64,000 nt of DNA from Leadbetterella byssophila DSM 17132 (lineage in GTDB: Bacteria; Bacteroidota; Bacteroidia; Cytophagales; Spirosomataceae), in the NCBI RefSeq assembly GCF_000166395.1, contig NC_014655.1:2480001-2544000 (forward strand). The letters are read 5' to 3'. The position numbers were made by a program, and so were the translations under genes. Below the pieces are notes generated by a model that was given only the letters and a program-made list of their open reading frames with translations, searched no databases and was not told where the DNA came from. Positions 27,791 through 36,988 of the stretch are shown here, one piece after another. The stretch's first letter is position 1, and each line of letters opens with the position of its first letter.

Positions 27791-29428
27791 TCAAATATAT
27801 TTTCTTCGGATGAGATAATACCTCACCACACCGAATATCATCAACAACACCAAGGGCAATCCCAAATTCATCCACTGTATCTTTGTCCTTTCATCCCGGA
27901 TCTTTAAAGCATCCAATGGTCTCAGGCCTACCGTCTTATTTCTTGAGATCAATAAGCCATCATCTTCTATAAGGTAATTCAAAGCATTCAAAAGGAAATC
28001 CTCATTCCCGTACCAATGTTTGAAATACATATCAAACCCTAAGGGATAATAGGTCCCCTTCTTAGGATTCGTTTCGTTTTGGATAATATCTCCATCCCCA
28101 ACTACCAAAATCTTCGCCGGAGCGCTCTCTTTGATTATACCGGGATCTGAAATTCTATGTCTGTATAAAGAAGGGAATCTACCTTCTACTAAATATGCTA
28201 AAGCCTTCACTCCTGATGTATAATTCTCTCCCTCCGTTTCCGTTCTAGCTTCGTTAAACGTTATTAAAGCAGGTGCATTCAAAACCTGAGTATAATCTGA
28301 AGTCAATAATAGAGGGGTCTTCCTCAAACCATCACCCGAATTCACAGTATCTACAGATGAGGCATACTTCGTCAACACCATCCCAATGTTCTTTGTGATA
28401 ATGCTATTCCCAAAATTGTTAACCAAAGGGAAATACCTGTACACCATAGGTTGGATATTCGGCTCGTCCCCCATTTGACCCACCACTAATGGGATAACGG
28501 CTGCATTTAGACCGTCTTTTACCAGATTCTTATTGATCCTGATCCCATAATTGAAAAGTAAATCATCCAGGTTCACATCCAGTGCCTTAGCATAACTTCC
28601 CTCTAAACCTACCGAATCTACCTCTAAACCATCTACGAAAAAGAGTACAGAACCTCCTTTCATCACAAATTGGTCAATCTTGAACTTTGTACTATCATCA
28701 ATAGGCTTATCCGGTGCAGGTACTATCAAGGCGTCAAGACCGTCAAAGTTCTTGGAAGCTTTGGCATCCAGAATAAAGAAATTATACCTGTCTTTTAAAG
28801 CATCTATCATTCCTCTGAAGGCCAAAGGAGATTTAGAGGTAAAATCCGGCATAAATCCTACATTCCTTTTATCCGTATCGCTCAACTTATGAATAGCGGT
28901 GGCTAATAAATATTCCACATTCTCATAAGATTGATTCAACTTCTCTTCAGCAGTAACAGAACTTACTAAATTAGATTTCAAAAGCATCACTACCTCTTCC
29001 CTATTCCCTACTTTAACCTTTGCGTATGGGAAAACCGGAATCTCTACCCTTCTTCCACCTTTTTGATCAAAAACATTCGTAGGCATCATGCCCCATTGCT
29101 GGAATTCAGCGTATCTGGCTTTCTTTTCCTCATCTGAACCCGACTCAGGGTCTACAAACTTTACACTCAAATACCTACCGCCGTACTGCCTGAATTCTAC
29201 CAGAGTCTCTTTTACCGCTCTTCTAAGGCGCTCAAATCCTCCGGGCAATTGATCCCCCTCCAAATAAACCGTTACCTCCACCGGTTCCTGTAAATCACGA
29301 AGGAGGTTTTTACTCGGATTAGAAATTGAGTATCTCTTGTCCTCTGTAAGATCCAGACGAAAATAAAAGAAGAATCCAATGATATTTAAGAGGAGCAATC
29401 CTCCCCATAGTAAGGCATTTTTACCCAT
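27791..29428 (-). CDS. gldG: GldG, gliding-associated ABC-type system periplasmic-domain subunit
   Basis: 545 residues: an N-terminal membrane helix (about residues 5-22), a large extracytoplasmic region with the ABC-2-associated domain (RYSISNPSKNLLRDLQEPVEVTVYLEG, later GGSVLFFVDGL), and a C-terminal membrane helix before RRKYI. This is the GldG architecture; with GldF (permease) and GldA (ATPase) it forms a transporter linked to gliding motility in Bacteroidota. GldF, normally adjacent, is not here: the upstream gene is divergent DUF4293. A -7 element TATTTTTG lies 21 nt before the ATG. Confidence 0.9.
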   Translation of the reverse strand: MGKNALLWGGLLLLNIIGFFFYFRLDLTEDKRYSISNPSKNLLRDLQEPVEVTVYLEGDQLPGGFERLRRAVKETLVEFRQYGGRYLSVKFVDPESGSDEEKKARYAEFQQWGMMPTNVFDQKGGRRVEIPVFPYAKVKVGNREEVVMLLKSNLVSSVTAEEKLNQSYENVEYLLATAIHKLSDTDKRNVGFMPDFTSKSPLAFRGMIDALKDRYNFFILDAKASKNFDGLDALIVPAPDKPIDDSTKFKIDQFVMKGGSVLFFVDGLEVDSVGLEGSYAKALDVNLDDLLFNYGIRINKNLVKDGLNAAVIPLVVGQMGDEPNIQPMVYRYFPLVNNFGNSIITKNIGMVLTKYASSVDTVNSGDGLRKTPLLLTSDYTQVLNAPALITFNEARTETEGENYTSGVKALAYLVEGRFPSLYRHRISDPGIIKESAPAKILVVGDGDIIQNETNPKKGTYYPLGFDMYFKHWYGNEDFLLNALNYLIEDDGLLISRNKTVGLRPLDALKIRDERTKIQWMNLGLPLVLLMIFGVVRYYLIRRKYI

Positions 29429-29449
29429 GTTAGCAGATGTATATCTTCA

Positions 29450-29457
29450 CAAAAATA
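29450..29457 (-). promoter_or_regulatory. -7 element upstream of gldG
   Basis: Minus strand TATTTTTG, exact TAnnTTTG, ending 21 nt before the gldG ATG. It supports independent transcription of gldG rather than read-through from an upstream gldF. Confidence 0.5.
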
Positions 29458-29498
29458 CGGAGATTATCTATAAGGACTCATAACTCAAATTAAAGTTG

Positions 29499-29506
29499 TA
29501 TTTTTG
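29499..29506 (+). promoter_or_regulatory. -7 element upstream of the DUF4293-fmt operon
   Basis: TATTTTTG, exact TAnnTTTG, ending 18 nt before the ATG at 29525. No TTTG at the expected -33 position. It faces away from the gldG element 42 nt to the left. Confidence 0.5.
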
Positions 29507-29524
29507 CACAAAGGTTTAATATTT

Positions 29525-29992
29525 ATGATCCAAAGAATCCAATCGGTCTTCTTACTTATCACGGCCATGGCCATGGCTGTATTCTTAGGTACAAACGCTT
29601 ATACACGTACCCTTTCTGAATCAGAAACTATTTCAGTAAATGCCTATCATGTACTTCATAAAGTAGGTGGACTAGGCACTGAAAAACCCATATACTATGT
29701 AGCTGTCATGGGCGCTATAGCTGTACTGGTCAGCCTTGTAGCTATCTTCCAATACAAAAACAGAATTCGTCAAATCCTTTTCGTAGCATTTAACGCCTTG
29801 ATGATGGGAGCTACCCTAGCCGTGACCGTCTACCATATCATGAAGGATGCCAAAGAAGTAGGTACTGGAGGGACAGAATCATATGAGGTGGGTATTTTTG
29901 CCATCATCGTAGCTATGATCAGCAATACCTTAGCCAATTATTTTATTAAGAAGGACGAAAAACTGGTGCGCTCAGCGGACCGTATGAGATGA
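29525..29992 (+). CDS. DUF4293 family membrane protein
   Basis: 155 residues from the ATG at 29525 (MIQRIQSVFLLI, the usual opening of this family); the upstream TTG at 29504 lies within the promoter element. Four hydrophobic segments. DUF4293 is a Bacteroidota-restricted family of unknown function. Its stop overlaps the fmt start (ATGA, 29989-29992), so it is translationally coupled to fmt. Confidence 0.88.
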   Translation: MIQRIQSVFLLITAMAMAVFLGTNAYTRTLSESETISVNAYHVLHKVGGLGTEKPIYYVAVMGAIAVLVSLVAIFQYKNRIRQILFVAFNALMMGATLAVTVYHIMKDAKEVGTGGTESYEVGIFAIIVAMISNTLANYFIKKDEKLVRSADRMR

Positions 29993-30915
29993 GAATAATC
30001 TTTATGGGTACGCCGGATTTTGCAGTGGCTACCCTTAGGGCATTAATTGAAAACGGGCAAAATGTGGTGGCAGTTGTCACTGCGCCCGACAAGCCTACCG
30101 GAAGAGGACTAAAACTTAGCGAATCTCCGGTAAAAAAATATGCGGTGGAGAAAGGTCTCCCTGTCCTTCAGCCTGAAAAGCTGAAGAACCCTGCCTTTTT
30201 AGAAGAATTAGCTTCCTATAAAGCTGATCTACAAGTGGTAGTGGCCTTCAGAATGTTACCAGAAGCAGTATGGAACATGCCACCTATGGGAACCATAAAC
30301 CTACATGGATCACTGCTTCCAAAATACAGAGGGGCTGCGCCTATTAACTGGGCCATCATTAACGGAGAAAAGGTTACCGGTGTAACCACTTTCTTCATTG
30401 AGAAAGAAATTGATACGGGAAAAATTATATACACCCGAGAATTAGAAATAGGTGAAAACGAAACCGCTGGAGAGCTACATGATCGTATGATGGAATGTGG
30501 AGCTACTTTAGTAGTAGAAACCGTCCAAGCCATTTCTAAGGGCGACTATCCTCAAAGAGATCAGGAATTTACTGCTGACCTGCCCTCAGCACCAAAGATC
30601 TTTAAAGAGACTACAGAGATCAACTGGGAAAATACTGCTCCACAGTTGCATAACTTCATACGTGGATTAAGTCCCTACCCTGCCGCTTGGACCCTGCTCT
30701 TCGGTAAGATGGTAAAGGTCTTTCAAGCTCTACCCGTTCAAGAACTACCGGATCAATTATCCCCATTAGAAGATGGGAATAAAACCTGGTACACAGATCA
30801 CAAAAAACTCTTGTACGTTTCTACAGCTCAAGGATTCCTTCAGATCCTCAGCCTACAGATAGAAGGGAAAAAACGTATGGGTACAGAAGAATTTTTAAGA
30901 GGTTACCGCTTCTGA
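29989..30915 (+). CDS. fmt: Methionyl-tRNA formyltransferase
   Basis: Formylates initiator Met-tRNA from 10-formyl-tetrahydrofolate. 308 residues: N-terminal formyltransferase domain with catalytic N104, H106 and D142 (INLHGSLLPKYRG and IDTGKI) and the C-terminal OB-fold-like domain from about residue 205. Coupled to the upstream DUF4293 gene. Its functional counterpart, a peptide deformylase-like gene, lies at 57306 rather than adjacent. Confidence 0.97.
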   Translation: MRIIFMGTPDFAVATLRALIENGQNVVAVVTAPDKPTGRGLKLSESPVKKYAVEKGLPVLQPEKLKNPAFLEELASYKADLQVVVAFRMLPEAVWNMPPMGTINLHGSLLPKYRGAAPINWAIINGEKVTGVTTFFIEKEIDTGKIIYTRELEIGENETAGELHDRMMECGATLVVETVQAISKGDYPQRDQEFTADLPSAPKIFKETTEINWENTAPQLHNFIRGLSPYPAAWTLLFGKMVKVFQALPVQELPDQLSPLEDGNKTWYTDHKKLLYVSTAQGFLQILSLQIEGKKRMGTEEFLRGYRF

Positions 30916-30943
30916 ATTATATTTACTTATCAATTAACACACG

Positions 30944-32401
30944 ATGCTGCTAAGTGACATCCTCTATAACATCTCCCTAATCACTGTTTCCGGAAAAACA
31001 GATATAGAGATTGAACAAATCACCTTTGACTCCCGTCAGGTAAATAAAGGTACTCTCTTTGTAGCGGTACCCGGGACACAATCTGACGGCCATGATTATA
31101 TAGAGACCGCTATAGATGCAGGCGCTTCTGCCGTACTGTGTGAAGTATTACCCAAAATGCTGGAGGAAGAGGTGACTTATATCCAGGTGGAAAATTCTGC
31201 TAAATCCATGGGCATAGCAGCGGGTAATTTCTATGGAAATCCTTCTAAGAGACTAACTTTAGTGGGAGTTACCGGCACCAATGGGAAAACCTCTGTAGCC
31301 ACCCTTCTATTCAAACTATTCCGTAAACTAGGTTATAAATGTGGTTTGATTTCTACGGTCCAAAATCAGATCGAAGACGAAATCATCCCAGCTACACATA
31401 CTACCCCGGACTCTATCACCTTAAACGCACTCCTACATGAAATGCATCAGAAAGGCTGTGCATTTGTCTTTATGGAAGTAAGCTCACATTCAGTAGTACA
31501 AGGTAGAATCTCCGGTCTACATTTCTCAGGCGGTATCTTTACGAATATCACTCAGGATCATTTGGATTTCCACAAGACCTTTGATGAATATATCAAAGCC
31601 AAAAAAGGCTTCTTTGATGCTCTCCCTTCCACGGCATTCGCACTTACAAACGTAGATGATAGAAACGGGAAGGTCATGCTTCAAAACACAAAAGCAGAGA
31701 AGCACAGCTACTCTCTCAAGAACATAGCGGATTTCAAAGGTAAGGTCCTAGATTGTGGACTTTTCGGACTACAGATGGAAATTGATAAGCAAGAAGTTTG
31801 GTTCAAGCTTATCGGGCAGTTTAATGCCTATAACCTCCTTGCTGTTTATGGTGCCGCCGTATTACTTGAAGAAAATCCTGAGAACATTTTAACTGAGCTG
31901 TCCCAACTCACCCCTCCTCCGGGCAGGTTTGAGCAAGTGATTTCTTCTCAACAAACCGTGGGAATTGTGGACTATGCACATACCCCGGATGCCTTAAAAA
32001 ATGTACTAGAAACCATCAATGGACTTCGTCAAGGACATGAAAGAGTAATTACAGTAGTAGGGTGCGGAGGTAACAGGGACAAAGGCAAAAGACCACTTAT
32101 GGCCGGAATAGCCTGCGAACTTTCAGATACCGTCATTTTGACTTCAGATAATCCTAGATTCGAAGAACCTGAGGATATTTTGAAAGACATGGAGGCAGGC
32201 ATACCTATCACCAAGCAAAAACGCGTACAGGTTATAGTAGACAGACGAGAAGCCATACGTCAGGCCGTAGCACTGGCAGGACCAGAAGATATCATTCTAG
32301 TAGCTGGCAAAGGACATGAAACGTATCAAGACGTTAAAGGAGTTAAGTCGCACTTTGACGATAGGGAGGAATTGAAGTTGGCTTTCCATGCCCAACAGTA
32401 A
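30944..32401 (+). CDS. murE: UDP-MurNAc-tripeptide synthetase, meso-diaminopimelate type
   Basis: Adds the third residue to UDP-MurNAc-L-Ala-D-Glu in peptidoglycan synthesis. 485 residues with the three Mur-ligase domains: N-terminal UDP-binding (FDSRQVNKGTLFVAVPG), ATP-binding P-loop GVTGTNGKTS (108-117) and C-terminal domain. The DNPR motif (residues 402-405) is diagnostic for meso-diaminopimelate specificity. It is 28 nt behind fmt and outside the division-cell-wall cluster. The 3' end overlaps the convergent PepSY gene by 59 nt. Confidence 0.96.
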   Translation: MLLSDILYNISLITVSGKTDIEIEQITFDSRQVNKGTLFVAVPGTQSDGHDYIETAIDAGASAVLCEVLPKMLEEEVTYIQVENSAKSMGIAAGNFYGNPSKRLTLVGVTGTNGKTSVATLLFKLFRKLGYKCGLISTVQNQIEDEIIPATHTTPDSITLNALLHEMHQKGCAFVFMEVSSHSVVQGRISGLHFSGGIFTNITQDHLDFHKTFDEYIKAKKGFFDALPSTAFALTNVDDRNGKVMLQNTKAEKHSYSLKNIADFKGKVLDCGLFGLQMEIDKQEVWFKLIGQFNAYNLLAVYGAAVLLEENPENILTELSQLTPPPGRFEQVISSQQTVGIVDYAHTPDALKNVLETINGLRQGHERVITVVGCGGNRDKGKRPLMAGIACELSDTVILTSDNPRFEEPEDILKDMEAGIPITKQKRVQVIVDRREAIRQAVALAGPEDIILVAGKGHETYQDVKGVKSHFDDREELKLAFHAQQ

Positions 32402-33908
32402 AAGCCATCACCCCACTAATTATACTAAAGGTTAACCAAGCGATATCAGTGGCCAGCACCATCGGTAAAGGGGAATTCCATACCCAGTCTCCTGTGGTAA
32501 ATCCATTACTTAAAGGTACACATAGACCTAAAACACCTCCGGCGAATAGGTTTAGTCGGAAAGATTTAGCTTCATTACCTGAGAAATAACTGATAACACT
32601 CCAAACTAACCAAAAAAGGAAAAATATTAGGTTAACGTTCTGCGCATGATTCTCACCCGAAGGAACGATTAAATCCATTGAAAAAAGGAGAGCCACTGCC
32701 GGAAATAAAGAAAAACAAATGCTCAGAAAAATCTGAGTAGTACGTGCATGAAAATCTTGCTGTTTTAAGGTGTACCTACCATTCTTCCTCGCTTCCTTCC
32801 AAATCAGAATTCCACTAACAAACACAAAACAGGAGAAAAGTGCCAAAAGAAAGTATATACCCTTTATCATCCATCCTCCAAAACTGGCAAAGTGCAACTG
32901 CATGATGCCTTCAACAAATGCATAGGAAAATTTTGAAGAAGGCATAGCCGAATATATCACTTCTAAATCTTTAAGCCTATAGCCTACATAACCATTAGAA
33001 ATAAAACGGTGCGGGTCTTTACTTACCAGTCTAAAATTAGCCACCCCATCTTCTTTGAGAAGATGATGGGTTTGAACGGCTAAAATTTTATAGTCTTTTC
33101 CATAATCTTGTACAACTCTTTCATAGGCGCTCTGAACAGACAAAGGAGTACGGAGTGTCAGAGCTTCCTCATTATATTCCACACCATACATGGGATAGGC
33201 TAATGCATAAACCTTTTCTGGTTTCCCTTCATAAAAAAGCATAACCGCAGGTAGTAAAGCCAATAGAAGCAAAAGATAAAAGGCCCCCGTTACAGCATAC
33301 ATGAACTGGTAGGGTAAACCCAATAGGCCAAAAACAGTGTGAGAATTTGTCCAAATTTGTTTCCAGGCGCCTTTTAAAGAAAAGGACCAAAACTTAGTCC
33401 AAATGTTATTCCAATGAATAATGACCCCCGTAATAATGGCAAAGATGAAAAACAATGAAACAAATCCTGCAAGCCACATGCCCACGTAAGGAATTTGAGC
33501 AAAATAGTGCAATTTATAAAGCGTTTGACCCGTGGTACTTGGGGGATTCTCCAAGAGTTCACCCGTGTTTGGCAACCACTTCCCTTCATAATGCAGTTCT
33601 CCTTTAGGAACATGTAGATGTCCGTACACTTGCATAAGGGGATAATCCTTTTGAGCAAAAGTCAAGTAGGTGTCATCGTTCCAATCAAAATCAGGCTTGA
33701 GCTTAGAAATCCCTTGTATGACCTCATCTAACTGTGGCTCAGATACAGATATTCTGCGTGCAGTGGGATTCTCCCATAAGTAAAATTCCCCCTTAAATAG
33801 CGTAAAGGCGCCGGCAAAGAAGATAATAAACAATGCCGCAGACAGAACAATCCCCGAAACAGTATGAAGGTGGAAAATAATGTTATAATTGCGTGGACTT
33901 AATTTCAT
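32343..33908 (-). CDS. PepSY-associated transmembrane protein (iron-uptake linked, putative ferric reductase)
   Basis: 521 residues from the ATG at 33908. This start is fixed by the ATGA overlap with the upstream DUF3649 gene; the longer form from 33962 would read deep into that gene. The protein begins LSPRNYNIIFHLHTVSGIVLSAALFIIFFAGAF, the first PepSY_TM helix with a conserved His pair, followed by a periplasmic PepSY region, further helices, and a C-terminal block of four hydrophobic segments. The family accompanies siderophore receptors and is thought to reduce or process ferric siderophores. It is third in the DUF3325-DUF3649-PepSY operon. Confidence 0.88.
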   Translation of the reverse strand: MKLSPRNYNIIFHLHTVSGIVLSAALFIIFFAGAFTLFKGEFYLWENPTARRISVSEPQLDEVIQGISKLKPDFDWNDDTYLTFAQKDYPLMQVYGHLHVPKGELHYEGKWLPNTGELLENPPSTTGQTLYKLHYFAQIPYVGMWLAGFVSLFFIFAIITGVIIHWNNIWTKFWSFSLKGAWKQIWTNSHTVFGLLGLPYQFMYAVTGAFYLLLLLALLPAVMLFYEGKPEKVYALAYPMYGVEYNEEALTLRTPLSVQSAYERVVQDYGKDYKILAVQTHHLLKEDGVANFRLVSKDPHRFISNGYVGYRLKDLEVIYSAMPSSKFSYAFVEGIMQLHFASFGGWMIKGIYFLLALFSCFVFVSGILIWKEARKNGRYTLKQQDFHARTTQIFLSICFSLFPAVALLFSMDLIVPSGENHAQNVNLIFFLFWLVWSVISYFSGNEAKSFRLNLFAGGVLGLCVPLSNGFTTGDWVWNSPLPMVLATDIAWLTFSIISGVMAFTVGHGKPTSIPPYRQSAT

Positions 33909-34174
33909 ACCAAAAAATAAAATAAAACGGTAAGAGCTAAATAAGTGCCACCTACTAACCATCCCCGCTTACTTAAGAAAGGAATGATAATAAGGCTAGC
34001 CCAAAGTATAAAAAAAGTGATTCCGGAAAGGATGATAACCTCTGACCTGATACTCTCTATTGAGGATAAAAAAAGGTGGAATGAAGCCGACAATAAATAA
34101 CCTCCCAAAATCCCGGAAACAATATTTATTGCTCGCGCCCATTTAGAACTAAAATATTTACTTTGTGCCGGCAT
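33905..34174 (-). CDS. DUF3649-like small membrane protein
   Basis: 89 residues with three hydrophobic segments. The start ARAINIVSGILGGYLLSASF and the spacing of helices follow DUF3649, a family found next to PepSY_TM and DUF3325 genes beside TonB siderophore receptors. The assignment rests on pattern and neighbourhood. It overlaps both neighbours (17 nt with the gene upstream, ATGA with the PepSY gene downstream), so the three are translated together. Function unknown. Confidence 0.75.
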   Translation of the reverse strand: MPAQSKYFSSKWARAINIVSGILGGYLLSASFHLFLSSIESIRSEVIILSGITFFILWASLIIIPFLSKRGWLVGGTYLALTVLFYFLV

Positions 34175-34448
34175 ATTCGAGAAGGATAAGTACTATACAA
34201 ATGAAGAATAGCATCTTGTAGCTCTTTAATGGGACAAAAAAGGCCACCAAACTAAAAGCAAGCATGATCATCCACAAACTAAAAACCAAGCCCATTCCCC
34301 AACCCTTCTCTATCACCAACAAAACAGTGGCCGCAAAGGTCAAACTGTGACCCGCCCACCTAGCGTGCTTCCACCTGGTACCTGTATTATACCTGGAACT
34401 TAGAAAATAGGAATATGCGCCTAGTGCAATCAATAAAAATGCTATCAT
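34158..34448 (-). CDS. DUF3325-like small membrane protein
   Basis: 96 residues, three to four hydrophobic segments. The central EKGWGMGLVFSLWMIMLAFSLV resembles the conserved GWGMGLV-W segment of DUF3325, a companion of DUF3649 and PepSY_TM proteins in iron-acquisition loci. First gene of the minus-strand operon, divergent from the siderophore receptor; the 202-nt intergenic space is very AT-rich and should hold control sites for both. Confidence 0.72.
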   Translation of the reverse strand: MIAFLLIALGAYSYFLSSRYNTGTRWKHARWAGHSLTFAATVLLVIEKGWGMGLVFSLWMIMLAFSLVAFFVPLKSYKMLFFICIVLILLEYAGTK

Positions 34449-34625
34449 GTATTTTCCACAAATGATGGCAAATATTATTTGTATTTAGATTAATTCCAAT
34501 TAATAGCCCTATTTTTCTTTAACATTTCTATTTTTATTGCACTTTTCATATAACTAAATAGGACTTTTTAAATATTTTCTAACAAAACCTCTTATTTTAT
34601 TTTTATTTGGACTTGTTCTTAATAG

Positions 34626-34633
34626 TAAATTTG
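34626..34633 (+). promoter_or_regulatory. -7 element upstream of the siderophore receptor
   Basis: TAAATTTG, exact TAnnTTTG, ending 17 nt before the ATG. A TTTG at 34606-34609 lies 16 nt upstream of it, slightly short spacing. I looked for a Fur box around it and saw no convincing 19-bp palindrome. Confidence 0.5.
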
Positions 34634-34650
34634 GAGAAAAAATAGGTCAT

Positions 34651-36957
34651 ATGCGACAAATATATCTTCTCACCTTTTTACTTTGGGCAACTCACCAAGT
34701 AAGCGCCCAACAAAGCGATACTCTTAAATCCTACACTTTAGAAGAAGTGAAAATTCAGGCACAAAGCATACTGAACAAGCAAAGTACAGATGCCAATAAG
34801 ATGCCGGTTCAGTACTTACAAAGTCCCCAAATCTATAATAGTGTTTCTAGGGTGGTATTGGAAAAACAAATCGCCACCACCTTAGAGGATGCCATGCATA
34901 ACATTCCGGGAGTTACAAAGCTTTGGGATGCCACGGGCAGAACGGATGGAGGTTCATTCTTTACCAGTCGCGGATTCTACACCTCCACTAAAGCCAGAAA
35001 TGGATTGGCAAATATTGCATCCACAAATATGGACATGGCTAACATAGAAAGAATAGAGGTGATCAAAGGACCATCTGCCACATTATTTGGGAGTATCATC
35101 ACGTCCTATGGAGGAGTAATAAACAGAATCACTAAAAAACCCATGTTCAAATCCGCTTCCACCGCACAGATAGCAGTTGGCACCCAAGGTTTCTATAGAG
35201 GACAAGTGGACGTCAATGCCCCCCTTTACAAAACCCTGGCCGTACGCGTGATAGGTGCATGGCAAAACCAAGATTCTTGGCAAGATGTTGGAAACCAAAA
35301 AAATTACCTCATAACTCCAAGCCTGACTTACATGCCAAATAATCGTCTTCAGATAGATCTGGAGGCTGAATTCCTAGGTTCAGATGCCAATTCCGGAGGG
35401 GGTTCACACATCTTTTTCTTGACTCCTTCCACCATTAATTCCAGCATTCGATCTTTCCTCTCGGCACAAGGCATGCCGGAAAGTTCCGTGAATGACATAA
35501 TGAAAAATGCCCCTAAAACATTTAAAGAAGCCTTTGGCGTAGACAAAATTCAAGATGTAAAGGTACATTATGACAGATCTTATCTAAACAAAGACATTAG
35601 GTTTAAATCCAATACAGCCTCCTTCTTTGGAACCTCAAATTATATCCTATCGGAGAATTGGAGATCACAAACTTCAATCACTTATAGCAATACAAAGAAT
35701 GATGGCTACATGGGCTACCAATACCTGCTCCCTAATTATCTCTTGAATTTTGCACAATCCATTGGCACCGGAACCCCTGATTTTGGTACTGCCGGACACG
35801 ACTACCTGGCCAGGATGGTCTGGAGTCCCAATGGAAACGCTGATAACTTCGAAGTTCAACAAAACTTTATCTCCGATCATTCCTGGGGTACATCCATGCG
35901 TAATCGCGCAGTATTTGGCCTAGACTACTCCCGATTTAAGTCCGATATCGTCTATACACGCTTTTATGGTTCTTTGGCGGGTATTCCATATCCCGACTTG
36001 TTCGATATCGTACCGGCATATGCAGAAGTACCAAATTATAAAGACTTTAATCTCCAAAATGTAGAAAAATCCTACAAAGAAAACACCTCGGGCAGTCTAA
36101 ATTATCAATATACTAATCAAACGTATAGTGCTTACCTTAATGATCTCATTAACCTAAATGAGTACATCATCTTAAATGCCGGCTTACGCTTAGACCACTT
36201 CCGCTACACCACTCCTACAGCCGGAGATTATAATCAAACTACACTATCCCCTAAATTCGGAATTATACTATCTCCTTGGAAAGATAAAGCTAGTCTTTTT
36301 GGGAATTACCAAAATGGGTTTACCAATAAAAACGGAGTTGATTTCAACAATAAGCCCTTTAAACCAGAAGAAGCTCATCAGTGGGAAGCGGGATTAAAAT
36401 ACCAATTATTTGAGCAGAAACTTACCGGTAGTATCAGTTATTATGATATACAAGTCAAAGACATAGTAAGGACAGACCCTGAAAATCCCCTCTTTAGTAT
36501 ACAGGACGGTACTCAAAAAAGTAAAGGTATAGAACTCGAAGTTCTAGCAAATCCCCTCAGAGGATGGACCATCATGGCCGGTTACGGATATAACGATAGC
36601 AAGTATACCAAATCTGATCCGGATGTGCTCGACAAAAGACCGGCGGGTTCCGGCCCAAAAAACACAGCGAATTTCTGGACCAATTACACCTTCACTTCTG
36701 GCATTATAAAAGGTTTTGGAGCGGGAATTTCCGCCAATTATGCTAGTGAAGCCTATGCCATCAGTAACAATACAGACGGAGATCTAGTGATCCCAGCCTA
36801 TACCCTCTTAGGCGTACATATCACCTATGATACACGTCATTGGAAAGCTGGACTTAAAATCAATAACCTGAGCGACGAAAAATACTGGATGGGATGGACA
36901 AACATGATCCCTCAAAGGCCTCGCCAAGCCATACTCACCCTTGGATATAAGCTATAA
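34651..36957 (+). CDS. TonB-dependent siderophore receptor
   Basis: 768 residues. Signal peptide to about residue 20, a TonB-box-like stretch (YTLEEVKIQA), plug domain with IPGVTKLWDATGR and IERIEVIKGPSATLFGS, then a 22-strand-type barrel ending NMIPQRPRQAILTLGYKL. The arrangement fits the FhuE/FpvA/FecA siderophore receptor subfamily and not SusC: there is no N-terminal carboxypeptidase-like domain and no SusD partner. It imports a ferric siderophore across the outer membrane, and the divergent DUF3325-DUF3649-PepSY genes support this. The siderophore is unknown. Confidence 0.92.
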   Translation: MRQIYLLTFLLWATHQVSAQQSDTLKSYTLEEVKIQAQSILNKQSTDANKMPVQYLQSPQIYNSVSRVVLEKQIATTLEDAMHNIPGVTKLWDATGRTDGGSFFTSRGFYTSTKARNGLANIASTNMDMANIERIEVIKGPSATLFGSIITSYGGVINRITKKPMFKSASTAQIAVGTQGFYRGQVDVNAPLYKTLAVRVIGAWQNQDSWQDVGNQKNYLITPSLTYMPNNRLQIDLEAEFLGSDANSGGGSHIFFLTPSTINSSIRSFLSAQGMPESSVNDIMKNAPKTFKEAFGVDKIQDVKVHYDRSYLNKDIRFKSNTASFFGTSNYILSENWRSQTSITYSNTKNDGYMGYQYLLPNYLLNFAQSIGTGTPDFGTAGHDYLARMVWSPNGNADNFEVQQNFISDHSWGTSMRNRAVFGLDYSRFKSDIVYTRFYGSLAGIPYPDLFDIVPAYAEVPNYKDFNLQNVEKSYKENTSGSLNYQYTNQTYSAYLNDLINLNEYIILNAGLRLDHFRYTTPTAGDYNQTTLSPKFGIILSPWKDKASLFGNYQNGFTNKNGVDFNNKPFKPEEAHQWEAGLKYQLFEQKLTGSISYYDIQVKDIVRTDPENPLFSIQDGTQKSKGIELEVLANPLRGWTIMAGYGYNDSKYTKSDPDVLDKRPAGSGPKNTANFWTNYTFTSGIIKGFGAGISANYASEAYAISNNTDGDLVIPAYTLLGVHITYDTRHWKAGLKINNLSDEKYWMGWTNMIPQRPRQAILTLGYKL

Positions 36958-36961
36958 TTAA

Positions 36962-36988
36962 AAAAAACGCCGGTTCAACCGGCGTTTT
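36962..36988. terminator. Bidirectional terminator between receptor and murF
   Basis: Perfect stem AAAACGCCGG / CCGGCGTTTT around TTCAA, with A-tract on the left and T-tract on the right so that it can act on both strands. The murF stop codon (36975-36977) lies inside the hairpin. Confidence 0.88.

Noticed and set aside
33909-33962. Longer PepSY protein from 33962
   Set aside because: Would read into the DUF3649 gene; the ATGA overlap at 33905-33908 supports the shorter form.
34449-34650. Fur box in the divergent iron-uptake intergenic region
   Set aside because: AT-rich but I found no convincing 19-bp inverted repeat of the GATAATGATAATCATTATC type.
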